From NCBI GenBank assembly GCA_037176725.1, contig JAZBRS010000014.1, positions 79,590,501 through 79,654,500 on the forward strand: DNA of 64,000 bases, given 5' to 3'. A program made the translations under genes and the position numbers. The notes beneath the pieces were generated by a model, which saw only the letters and a list, made by a program, of their open reading frames with translations, was not told the origin of the DNA and made no database searches. This DNA is from Posidonia oceanica. Lineage: Eukaryota; Streptophyta; Magnoliopsida; Alismatales; Posidoniaceae. This document shows, piece by piece, positions 52,042 to 63,299 of this stretch; the first letter of the stretch is position 1; each line of letters begins with the position of its first letter.

Positions 52042-55000
52042 ATGGTTGATGCAATTATCTAGAATTGTCGAGGTGTTGGGAATACTTCTACTTTAGCTCA
52101 TCTTAAGAATCTGGTTAGTAAATTCAAAGTCCCAATTGTTGCTTTGCTGGAGCCTATGATTGCTGGGGATAAAGCCAACAGAATCATGAGTAATTTGAAG
52201 ATGGATCACTTATGGATCAATGTAGTAGCTGATAATAAGATTTGGGTTTTCTTGAATAACTCTATTTCTTTAAAAATTTTTTCTGATACTGGCCAAGCTT
52301 CTACTTTTCTAGTGAAGAATGAGCTGAATGAAGAAATTTATCTATCGATTATTTATGCTGCTTGTGATAGAATTCTCAGAAGGGATTTATGGGTTGATTT
52401 GCTGAATTTTAGTTCTTTAATTGACAAACCTTGGCTTCTGGGAGGTGATTGGAATTGTATAACGTCTTCAACTGAATGTATTGGAGGGGGGGTTTGATTT
52501 TCCCAGTGCGGATGATTTTTCTGACTTCATGCAAATGTCTGGTTTAGGGGAGATGGCTCATAATGGAAATTTGTTTTCCTGGTGTAACAATCAACAAGGA
52601 GTGAGTCGTATTTTCGAAAGACTGGATAGGGTGGTTGCTAATGTGGAATTTCTGGATACCTTTCAGTTCACGGTCTCTTACCTTCCTAGGGTCCACTTAG
52701 ATCATGCTCCTATGCTGGTTAGAAGAAATGAAGTTTGGAAAGGGGGGCCCATTCCTTTTAGATTCCAATCTATGTGGATCTCTCATGCTAACTTCCATGA
52801 GTTCATCAGTGATAAATGGAATTTCAACTCTGGTCTTCCCCCTATGCAAAACTTGTCTTTTAAACTTAAAGGTCTGAAGCAACAGTTGAAGGTTTGGAAT
52901 AAAAATGTCTTTGGGAACATTCAAGTCAGAAAGGAGGTGCTCTTATAGGAAATGAATACTCTAAGGGAAACCCTGCAGATGTCTTGGTCAGATGACTACT
53001 GGAGTAAGCTAGTTGAGGTCAGGAGGAACTTCTTTGAGTCTGAAAAGCAGTATGAAATTTTTCTCAAGCAAAAAGCTCGCATTGATTGGTTATCTGCTGG
53101 AGATAAAAATACCAAGTATTTCCATTCCACTCTAATGGAGAGAAGAAGGAATAATCCTTATTCAAAGCTGCTTGAAAGTGTCCAATTTTCTAGAGATAAC
53201 TTGAAACAGAAGGGCAAGGACTTTTTTGAGAAACTGTTAAAAGAACAAGGGTGTACTAGAGATGAGAATCTATTGAACTTTATTCCATCTCCTGTTGGTG
53301 TGGAAGATAATATTATGCTGTGTGCTATTCCAGATGATAAGGAGATTAAAGAGAGTGTGTTTTCTATTGCTGCTGACAGTGCCCTAGGGCCTGATGGTTT
53401 TTCAGCTAATTTCTTCATTGAATGCTGGGATGTTGTAAGGGTTGATGTTATCAATGCTGTGAAAGGCTTTTTTAAAGGTGAGGAGTTGCCTAGAGGATGG
53501 AAGGCCACTTTCCTAGCTCTTATTCCCAAGAAGGATAGTCCTGATAATTACTCAGATTTTAGACCAATTAGCCTATGCAATGTTTGCTATAAATTTATTG
53601 CTAAAATTTTGGCTAATAGACTGGGTCGGATACTACCTAAGCTGGTGTCTCAGGAGCAAGGGGCTTTTGTCTCTAGAAGACTTATCCATGAAAATGTGGC
53701 TCTTACACAGGAATTAGTGCAGAGCATTGATGGTGGGCTGGAAAGTGGTAATGTGATTCTGAACATTGACATGGAGAAAGCCTATGACAGACTAAATTGG
53801 GAGTTTCTCTTTGCTGTTCTAAAGAAATTTGGTTTTTCTTTGAGTTGGGTGGAGCTTATAAAGAATTATGTCAAAGATAATTATTTTTCAGTTCTTATTG
53901 ATCAATCTTCCTCTGAATTTTTTGCTAGTTCTAGGGGGTTGAGGCAGGGTGACCCTATATCTCCTACTTTGTTTGTGCTGGCAGAGGAAGTTCTTAGTAA
54001 GGGGATAAGTTATATGGTGGAAAATTAGTATATCCTTCCTTACCATGTCCTTAATAATTGCCCTTTAGTTACTCACTCACTATTTGCAGATGATACCATA
54101 ATTTTTTTGAATGGGAGGAGAAGTTCTTTGAACTGTGCCATGAGCTTCCTTAAATCTTACCAGACTACTTCTGGACAGAAAATTAGTCTTAAGAAGAGTT
54201 GTTTCTTTGTGTCAAACAAGATGGCGGCCTCTAGAATGAAAATGATTCAGGAGATTACTAGGTTCACAAGAGGTAAGTTACCTTTTATCTATTTAGGCTG
54301 CCCTATCGTCAAAGGCAGGTCTAAGCAAGTTTATTTTGAGGAGGTTGTTAAAAAAATTTCCAAGAAGGTGGTAGGTTGGAAATCGAAATAGTTATCTCCT
54401 GGTGGTAAGTTGATTCTGCTCAGGCATGTTTTATCTGGCATGTTTTATCTTGTATTCCAATTCACACCCTTTCAGTTTTTGATATTCCCATGGTGGTGGT
54501 TGAGAGGATCAATAGAATTCTATCTAACTTTCTTTGGGGGGAGAGTGATGGCTCTTTGAAAAGACATTGGGTGTCATGGGATACTGTAATGACCACTTGT
54601 GATGAGGGTGGGTTCGGCATCAGAAAATTTATTGATATCATGAAAGCGTTGAGAATGAAATTTGTTTGGAGGATTCAAAACTCTGATTCTCTTTGGGCTA
54701 GGTTCATGAAGGCAAAGCATGGTATCATGGCTGAAGATATTAATGAAGTAAAAGGCACTGCTAGGTGGAAGAAGCTGCAGGTGGCTTGGATTACTTTGAA
54801 GGATCACATCCAGTGGACGGTTGGCAAGGGTGATGTGCTTTTCTGGTTTGATAACTGGTCTCACATGGGGCCTCTAGCTGAAGTTACTGATGTTGAAGTT
54901 GTGAACCCTCAATTGAAGCTACGTGAAGTCTTAATCGAGGATGAGAATATCTATAAATTTGGCTTCCCATATGAGATTCTTGTTGCTCTACTTAGAGGTA

Positions 55001-56166
55001 ATATATCATTATCTGAGGAGGATGATATCATGCATTGGGATCCAGAAGTTGATGGTATTTTCAGAGTCAAGTCTGCCTGGGGTATCTGTAGAGACAAAAG
55101 GGTGTTGCAATGGTGGGGTAAAGGGATTTGGGATGCTGCATTGCCCACGAAAATATCCTTTTTCCTTTGGAAACTTCTTTGGCGTAGAATTCCTACTGAT
55201 GATATCCTTAACCGTATGCATATTGCAGGTCCTTCTAAGTGTTCTTGTTGTTGCAGGTTACCTCATTGTGAATCAGTTTCCCACTTATTTTTGGAAGGGG
55301 AATGGGCTAGGGATACCTGGGCTTGGTATTGTACCAACTTCCATATTGAAATGCCTAAAGGTGTAATGCTGGAAGGGTGGCTCCGCATTGTGCTAAGGAA
55401 AAGGAAAAGAGACAATTTTATTGCTAAATTGAGAAGGCTTATGGCAGCGGTTGTGTTGTGGGAGTTATGGAAAGCTCGTTGCAATTCCAAATTGGGAGGA
55501 AACACTATGGTCTTATCCCAGCTGATTTTTATTCTCAAATTATGGATTAATGATCTTTCACCTCTTTTGCAGGGCCTTAAATTTAAAGGAGCTAAGGAGA
55601 AGCAAATCCTAGGGAATCTACAGATTCTTGGAGTGGAAGTTGCAAGAGATCATTCTCTCATTGCCTGATTTTGTAAAGCTCAATGTTGATGGAGCTTCCC
55701 GGGGCAACCCTGGTCATAGTGGGGGGGGGGGAATCATCAGGAATCACAAAGGAGATTTGCTCAAAGCTTACTCTAATTATTATGGGTTTTGTTCAAATAT
55801 GGTGGATGAGTTTCGTGCTTTGAAGGATGGCATTTACCTTGCTCTGGAAATGGGGATAGATCTCAGCAAACTGATTGTAGAATCAGATTCAAAAGTGTTG
55901 GTTGATATGTTGCATAGAGCCAGCTGTGAACAATGGCAACTTCAAGCTCACTGGAAAGAGAGGTTCTAGGGCTTATTAATAAAACGTTTTTGGTGCAGCA
56001 TTAGTTCCGAGAAGGGAATGCTATTGCTGATAATCTAGCAAATGTGGGTATTGATACTTGCACTTACATAACTTATGAGAACAGAGCTGATCTTCCAACT
56101 GTTGTGAAGGGTGCCTTGATGTTGGAAAAATCAAGGTTGCCGTATATAAGATTAAAACATGGCTAG
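52042..56166 (+). pseudogene. LINE 2 ORF2: endonuclease, reverse transcriptase, zf-RVT, RNase H
   Basis: Starts MVDAII at 52042 and reaches TAG at 52060 where LINE 1 has Trp (IIWNCRG). The endonuclease region keeps NCRGVGN, ALLEPM and GGDWN; its SDH motif is LDHAPML here (Ser lost). RT motifs: LGPDGFSANFFIECW, ATFLALIPKKD, DFRPISLCNVCYKF, DMEKAYDRLNWEF, LRQGDPISPT, FADDTIIF (about 54085). zf-RVT: WWGKGIWDAALPTKISFFLW; RNase H: LNVDGASRGNPG, ESDSKVLVDML (55680-55905). Lesions: TAG at 52060, 52946, 54026, 54389, 55967 and 56002; a frameshift in the G run near 52490; a 14 bp tandem duplication at 54424-54451; frame changes near 55650 and 55985. Ends TAG at 56164, the same place as LINE 1. Confidence 0.9.
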
Positions 56167-56584
56167 TTTGTATTTATTTCATTGCTTTGGGTCTGTGAGA
56201 GTTAAAGCTTGTGTTCAGTTTGCTTACAGATTTTTTATCAGTAGTTTGAAGGTGGCTGAAGCCATATGCAGTTGCTTGTTGCTGCTGGGTACTCTAGTTA
56301 TCTTCACTTATTTCTCTTTTTTCCTGCAAGGGCCAGGTTTTTGGGAATTGACATGGGGATGGCTAAGTGGACGTGTACTTTGCAAGTCCACAAGCTCTAA
56401 TTCTTTTCTTAGAGTGTGTTATTCTTGTGTTGAATAAAAGGGACAGTGTAGTCTCTTGAGTACCTTGGTAATTCTTAGAGCAGAGTCTGTAGTTGCTCTT
56501 TGGATTACTTTTATAGCCTTAGTGCTTGTAATCTTTCTCGTTATGCAATAAAGATAACATTTTTTGCCCAAAAAAAAAAAAAAA
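56167..56584 (+). other. LINE 2 3' UTR and poly(A) tail
   Basis: Shares CCTGCAAGGGCCAGGTTTTT (near 56323) and a terminal TTATGCAATAAAG-TAACATTTTTTGCC with LINE 1, then A15 at 56570-56584. Confidence 0.85.
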
Positions 56585-59500
56585 CCCAAATCCATTCCCT
56601 AAACCAAAACCCTAATCCTAAACCCATTTCCAAACCTAAATCCCCAAAACCAAGAAACCAAAATCTTTACTTTTCCAAAAGCCCACTTCACCCTTCTTCC
56701 TTCCCTTCTTTCTTTCTTTTCTTTCTTTTCTTCTTCCACCAAGGCTCATGCCCAACACCTCCTCCTTTATTTTCTTTTCTTTTTTTCTAAACCTTTTCCA
56801 CAGCCATGCCTAGCCCACTCCACCTTTTTTTCTTTTTTTTTCTTTCAATAGCCCAGCCCACGACCCAACTCTTCTTCCTCCTCTCCTTCTCCATTTTCCC
56901 TCTTCTTCTTCCTCTCTTCAGCTCACCCAAACCAGAAACGACAGCATCCCCCTTCCGTCACCTTCCCCCCATTTTTCAAACACCTGACACCACCTTGCTT
57001 TTGCCACCACCATGACCTCCATGATCACCATGACCCTGCTAGCAACCATGCCTCCACTGCCAGCAGCCACAATGCCTTGACCACTGCCAGCAAACAACCA
57101 AACAACACCCAAGATAGCAACACCCACAAAGACCAGTTGAGAGGTTAGGGAGCCAAAGTGGAAGAAGTGGAGTGAACCCAGAAACACCCAGCAACCAGAA
57201 TTCCAACCCAAAGCCTCCCTAGCATCCCCACTGCCAAAAAACCCAAAAATCCTTCCACCAGCAAACCCAGAAGCCAACACCAAAACCAAGTGAAACCAGT
57301 AGTGGAAACGGTTAGGAAATCAGAGAGTGAAGTGTGGAGAAAACACCTAGAGAGAACCCAGCATCCAGAAGCCCCGAGAGCACCCAATTCGCCCAGCATT
57401 TTCCACCAGAAATCCCGTCAGACCCAACTCCTCCAGAATAGCCTCCTCCTTTGCCAAGCGAACGCCACAGCTCTCACCATCCCCCAAAACCTCCCCAGTA
57501 GACTCACTAGGCAACCACCATCACGAGCCAACTCCGATTTCACCTCCAAACACCCCACAGCCCTCACATTTCACCACAAACACCTGCACTCCCATTTTTG
57601 TCCGAAATCTCCAGAACTTCCAACTCCCTCCAGAGCAGCCACCATCCCATTCCAACCACCTCTCCACCTTCACTGAGCCTCCACCAAGCCACTAGAGGAG
57701 CCACCTTAGCCTGGAGAGTAACAGGCCACCCAAGTGACCCAGTTTCACAGACTACCACCCAAAAAAATCCAAATCCTTCCCCCAGCGACCAAATTCGCTT
57801 CTGGCTGGCCCTTGAGCTCCGAAGGAACTCCAGCAACCAATCCCAACCATCGCGCGCCACCAATGACGCCTGCAGCACCTCCGCGAGCCCTCCCTGGACC
57901 GCTACACGAGCCTGAGGTCGTCAGCCATCTCCACGCGCACCCACCGGTAGATCTCTCCTCCCAGAAGTTCGTGATAGTGATCTTGTGCTTTTCTTCCCTC
58001 TTTTTGTGCGTTTTGCTTCGTGCCAGTGCCTCCCCACCTCGCTGGACTTGCCCTTCTTCTCCAGTGATGACTGCTGGCTCTTCGGCATCGAGCTCGCTCC
58101 AGACCACTCGCCGTCCCTCCGCTCGCCTCCAGATCACTTCATCGGACGTCTAGAAGCCTCGCTAAGCTATGCCCTCACTCCGTCGCCGCCCGTAGAGTTG
58201 CCTCCGCCCACACCTCGCCGCAGCATCGGGAGGCACTGTAACAACTGCAGATTTAAGTTAGGATTTTATTTTTTGTTTTTGATTACTGCATTGCAATTAG
58301 GCCCCCAGGTTTTACTTATTTGCTTTCCAGTCCAGCTTTAGTTCTAGAATCATTTAATGTTTGATTTTAATCTTATTACATTGCATTTTAATATTTCTGT
58401 TTGTTTAAATTACTTTTTAGTCCAGTGGTTGATTAGATTTTATTTAAATCCATTTTAAACTTTATTGCATTGCATGAAAGTACAGTAGGTTATTTAAATT
58501 GCATGTTAGTCCTCTATTCAATTGAAAAATCATTTAAATCATAGTTTTATCATACTACATTGCATAAAAGCCCTCCAGTTTACTTTATTTGCATTTTAAT
58601 CCTCTGTTGGTTCATCAGATCATTTAATTTGCATTTATTATCTTATTACATTGCATAAAAATCCTGCAGGTTACATTATTTGCACTTTAGTCCACAAACC
58701 ATGCATCCATTCATTTAATTCACATGTTTATCTTATTGCATTGCATTTTAGCCCCTGTAATTATTTAATTTACACATCAGTCCTCTACAATTGTTAGATT
58801 TCATTTAAATCATGATTTTAACTAAATTGCATTGCTTAAAAATCCAAAAAACATGTTTATTTGCATATCAGTCCATTAGTGGTTTAAAACTCATTTAACT
58901 TTGCATTTTACCTTATTGCATTGCATCAAAAAATCAGAAAAATGTTTGAATTGCATTTAGGTCCATCTGCTGTGAATCAGTTGTTTATTTCTGCATTTTA
59001 ACATTGCTAAAAAACACAAAACATGTTTTATTTGCATTCTAGTCCTTTATGCATTTAAATACCATGTAAGTTGCATTTTAAACCATATTGCATTGTTTTA
59101 AAAGCCCAACTATTTTCTGAAATTGCATGTCAGTCCCCTGTTTTCAACTTCTGTAAGTTTGCATGCTTTCTTTCTATTACATTTAGGTCCTACATGTTTC
59201 TAAAATTGCATTTGGGTCTTTTTCTTGCTTTTTTGCATGTATATTTTCCAGTTAGCTTTGCATTCAGCATATGCATTGTTGCATTACCATTCTTGCATGC
59301 ATTTGTCCTGTTTTGCACACACATAGGGAAATTTTACATGTAGACCCTTGTAGTTTTCTTAAATTGCACTTAGGTCCCTACATTGCATTTCTACATGCAT
59401 TTGCACTCCCATGTCATTGAGCATCGCATTCTTGCATCCATTCAAGCATCCTCAGCTCTCTTGCATGTATACATCCTGCATTGCACACCCTTAGGGGCTA

Positions 59501-60568
59501 TTTGCACTTAGACCCCTACTTTTGCTGGCTTTTGAGCCTTCTGACTTGATTCCTGAATAATTTTTGATCGGATCGATGGATTTCCACAATCTAACTGTCC
59601 AGGTCTTCTTGGTTGAATGATCTTTCATTTAAACCAAAGTTATCTCAGATCAGGCCTCAGATCCTCAAGATAAGTCCATCTGAATCACAACACATCATCT
59701 ACATGCACTGCATGCATTATCTTCGCGCCCTGTTTTCGCGAACATGTAGATTAGGCTTTCATGCCCTTGTTTTCTTTCCCCTTTGCTTGTTTCACACTTG
59801 CATTGCGTGGTTTTACTTGGCTTTTCCGCCTTTGTCTCCTTTCCCCCTTTGCATGTACACTTGCATTGCGTGGTTTTACCGCTGTTTTGTTTTATTGCCT
59901 GCATTTGCATTAGGGCAGTGATGCTTACTGTCTGGAGTTCTCACGAACTAGGGTTCGCCCAGTTCAGAACACAGACAGTGCTGCTGAGCACATAGGTTGC
60001 ACGTTTACTTTTCTTGTGCACTGCATCATTTAGAACACACATTTGAGCATGTAATCACAGCATACCTAGCATTTAAGCATTCAGGCACATCATTTAACAG
60101 GCATTCATGGCACTTAGGCATTCAAAGCATGCATTATCCTACGTATGCGAGCGTAAGCCTAGAAAGACCGATTCTCGGGCGTGTCGGGGGTGCCTAACAC
60201 CTTCCCCGCACGTAACAGGAGTCCTTACCATTTCTCATGGCCCGTAATGACCATATTACCCTCATCCTAGGCATGAGTCACATCATTGCATCTCATTGCA
60301 TATCATTTCATTGCATTGCATTGCATTGCATCTTTTGCTTGGTTTTGCGTGTTTATTCACGTATTTCCCTGATTTTTCTTGTCTCCCAACTTAATAGACA
60401 CAGTGGCGACTCTGATTTGTCTTATCTTTCTTTGTCCCCTTTTTTTTCGATGTTTTTGAGTCAAGTTTCCCTTCTTAGACACACCCGCTAATAGTGAACC
60501 TGATTTTGATCGGTGTACGTGAGCTCTGGCAGCGTGCATGGATGATCCGAACTTCGGGATCGCTACAC
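56585..60568 (+). repeat. LTR E, 3' part of a plus-strand Tat/Ogre-type LTR
   Basis: Begins in A/C-rich telomere-like text (after the LINE 2 target duplication) and ends GGGATCGCTACA at 60568. In order: CT-rich stretch (56690-56930), GC-rich segment (57000-57957) with a GGTAGATC donor-like site, TGCATT/TTTAGTCC-rich region (58280-59480), a segment with ATCTCAGATCAGGCC also found in F and the solo LTR, the conserved block (60144-60232), PBS-like CAGTGGCGACTCTG (60401). No PBS follows the end, so it is a solo LTR or a 3' LTR. Its 5' end is not in the window. Confidence 0.85.
60144..60232 (+). promoter_or_regulatory. Conserved LTR block with GGTG-CCTAA-CACC hairpin (LTR E copy)
   Basis: GCGAGCGTAAGCCTAGAAAG, then GACCGATTCTCGGGCGTGTC and GGGGGTGCCTAACACCTTCC. 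Nearly identical to the A and solo LTR copies over about 80 bases although the LTRs are otherwise diverged. Confidence 0.82.
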
Positions 60569-63299
60569 AAGCGATATGCAAAAGAAAACAAAAACTGATG
60601 CGACAAAGCCTAATCTACATGCACGAGAAAACAAATCTCGAAAACAATGCATGCAATGCAAATGATAAGGCAATGAGTGCTATGTAGTGATTCAGATGCG
60701 ATTATCTTGAAGATCTGAGGCCTGATCTGAAATAACTTTGGTTAGAATGAAAGATCATTCAACCGAGAAGACTAGGATAGTTAGATCATGAAGATCCAAC
60801 GGTCTGATCAAAAGTTATTCAAGTTTCAAGTCAGATGGCTCAAGGGCCAGCAAAAGTGGACTAAGTAGGGGTCTAAGTGCAAAAAGCCCCTAAGTGTGTG
60901 CAATGCAGGGTGTCCTATGTGCAATGAAGCTAAGGACGCTCAAAAGGATGCAAGGGTGCAATATGCAATGATATGGGGATGCAATGCATGCAAGAATGCA
61001 AATGCAGGGACCTATGTGCAATTAAAATAAATGCAGGGGCCTATGTGCAAAGACATGGCAAAATGCAATGCTACAGGGTAAATGCATGCAAAGATGTAAT
61101 GCAGTAATGAAAGATGCAAGGGATGGCAGAATGCAATGTTAATTAAAAGATGCATGCAATAATGCAAGGAATGGACTTACATGCAGTTTTGAAAACAAGC
61201 AGGGCCTAAGTGCAATGCAAAGCAGGCAAGCAGACAACAGTAGGTTTTAGGACTAACATGTAATTAGACCTAACTGTTGAATTTAAAATGCAAAGCAGGA
61301 TGCAAGCATGAAGAAACTAGGCATAAGGACCTACATGCAATTTTGAAAACATGCAAGGTTTAAAATGCAAAGCTAAATAGGCATGCAAATAGGCAACAAT
61401 TTAAAAACATGGATTGAAATGCAATTTGGAAAACGGTTGGGCATTTAAAGCATTGCAAAATGATTAAAATGCAAATTAAATGATGCATGCATGCAAAATG
61501 GACTTAAATGCAATAAATACAAGTTGCAGGACTTTATTGCAATGTAATAAAGTTTAAAATTGCATTTAAATGGCAGTTGGAAGCAAACTAGACCTAAATG
61601 CGATAATGAAAACTTGCTGGGCTTTATTACATTGCAATAAGGTTTGAAATTGCCTTTTAAATCATAGTTTGAAAGTAAATAGGACTTAAATGCAATAATT
61701 GGAACTTGCAAAACATTATTGCAATGTAATAAAGTTTAAAATTCACATTTAAATCACAGTTGAAATTGAACTGGATCTAAATGCAAAAATTCAAACCCAG
61801 AGGGCTTTATTACAATGCAATAAGGTTAAAAAAATCACAGATGACATGTGACTGGACCTAAATGCAATTATTAAAACATGTAGTAGTTTAATGCAATGTA
61901 ATAAACTTCTAAATGCAGATTAAATGGCTTTCAATTGAAAAAGGACCTAAATGCAAACATAAAGAAACATGAGGGCCTAGATGCAATGCATGCAGAGAAT
62001 TTCAAATAACTTAAGCTAAAGCTGGACTAAAACGCAAATATAATAACATGCAGTACTTTATTTCAATGCAATATAGCTTAAATGCAGAATTAAATGAAAT
62101 CTAAACTGATGCTAGACTGCAAAGCAAATTTAATAATCTTAAGGGCATAAATAAAAACATTTAAACTTAAATGTTACAATGCTACCCGCGCTCCAACCGA
62201 CTGCGCCGGAGAAGGAGGCTGCTGCTGCAGCAATCCGGCGTGCGGGCGGTGGTGCTGGGGCATCCGGAGGCTGGAGGCGATGCGTGCGAGTGCTCCGATG
62301 GCTTCAACGGCGTGTGGCGGTGCCGGAGATGCTCTGCCAACCTCGGTGGCTTGCTGTAGAGGAGGCCGAAGACTGTGCGAGTGCTGGAGGCTGCTGTGGT
62401 GCTTGGGCGGTGCTGGACTAAGGTGCTGGAGGTCCGGTGGTGCTTGGGGAGCAATCCGGGAGGCTTGGAGGGGTCTAGCGCACGGCAGAGCTACGGAGCA
62501 TCGCCGGAGAAGATGCACTGTAGCAGCGGAGCTCGAATGGCGCATTGAAGCCTTAAAGCTAATTCTAGCTAGCTAGGAAGCTTACGATGGATGCATGGAA
62601 GCTAGGGAGGAGGTTCGTTACCTGCGTGGGAGGCTGAGGAAGGCTGCCAACCTCGGTGGGTTGCAGCTATGTAGGCGGAGGTTGGGGCAGCGCTGCGGGC
62701 ATTGGTGGCTGTTGAGGAAGATCGAAGGCGGTTGCTGGTGACGTGGGGAAGGTCTGGGGCCAAACAGAAGGCCGATTGTTGCTCAGGATCCGGAGAATGG
62801 TTTTTGGGTGCAGAGGGGAAATTCTGGTGGAGCTAGGGCTGCTGTGGCTCTCTCGGGCGATTCTCATGCTCACAGTGATCGTGGGATGCTGGGGAAGGTG
62901 ATGGAGAGGTGCTGGGGTGCGTGCGTGGATGGGGGATGAGAATTTGCAGTGGGGTGGTGTGTGCGAGCAGAGGGGAGAAAATGGGTTGCTGGGAGGTTGC
63001 TACTACTGCTGTTGTGCTAGGTGCGTGCGAATGGGTAAGGTAAGGTGATGGGGATGCTGGGAAGGGGGTGTTAGCAAGGGAGTGCTGGGCAAGTGGAGGA
63101 AGAGAGAAGGCAGGCTATCAGTGGAAGAAGAGGCGGTGGCAGGGCTGTGTGTGTGTGAATTGCAGATGCTGAGTGGGAAGTAAGTGGCGGATGGGAAGTG
63201 GAGTAAGTGGCGGATGGGAGGTGGAGATAAGAATGAAGAAGAAGGTAGAAGAAGGGGATGGAAGTGGATCGAAGGCAGTGGAAGCAGAAGAAGGCTGGA

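Larger units (their letters stand above)
46377..52049 (+). pseudogene. LINE 2 ORF1 (DUF4283 and CCHC knuckle), split by solo LTR D
   Basis: Starts MAVAKVEGLPKKPPN at 46377, is broken at 46483 by solo LTR D and resumes at 49767 (or 49772 without the duplicated CATGG). A frame change is needed between the resumed start and 49809. The DUF4283 region is at about 50025-50590 (SLVVVDGEELVRFS, MALAFTWTMIGKF, FPVAIDQCHVLIRF, MRVFRWSPNFAPG, PVWVGLPTLRAHL, IAGLLGKFLCMH). The knuckle is CHFCTMVGHHPSDC at about 50610-50651. The tail is acidic and Ser-rich and ends YNLRKRLK then TGA (52047-52049). In-frame stops: TAG at 50283 (LINE 1 has Trp here), 50661 (LINE 1 has Gln), 50823 and 50859. Confidence 0.88.
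45844..56584 (+). mobile_element. LINE 2, L1-type element interrupted by a SINE and a solo LTR
   Basis: Target duplication AAACCCAAATCCATT ends at 45843 on the left and reappears at 56582-56596 on the right, directly after the poly(A) (56570-56584); 12 bases (CCCAAATCCATT) are independent of the A tail. Inside are the SINE (45850-46074) and solo LTR D (46484-49766). Without those insertions LINE 2 is about 7.2 kb. ORF1 starts at 46377, ORF2 at 52042. It carries 10 in-frame TAG codons and several frameshifts. Confidence 0.9.
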
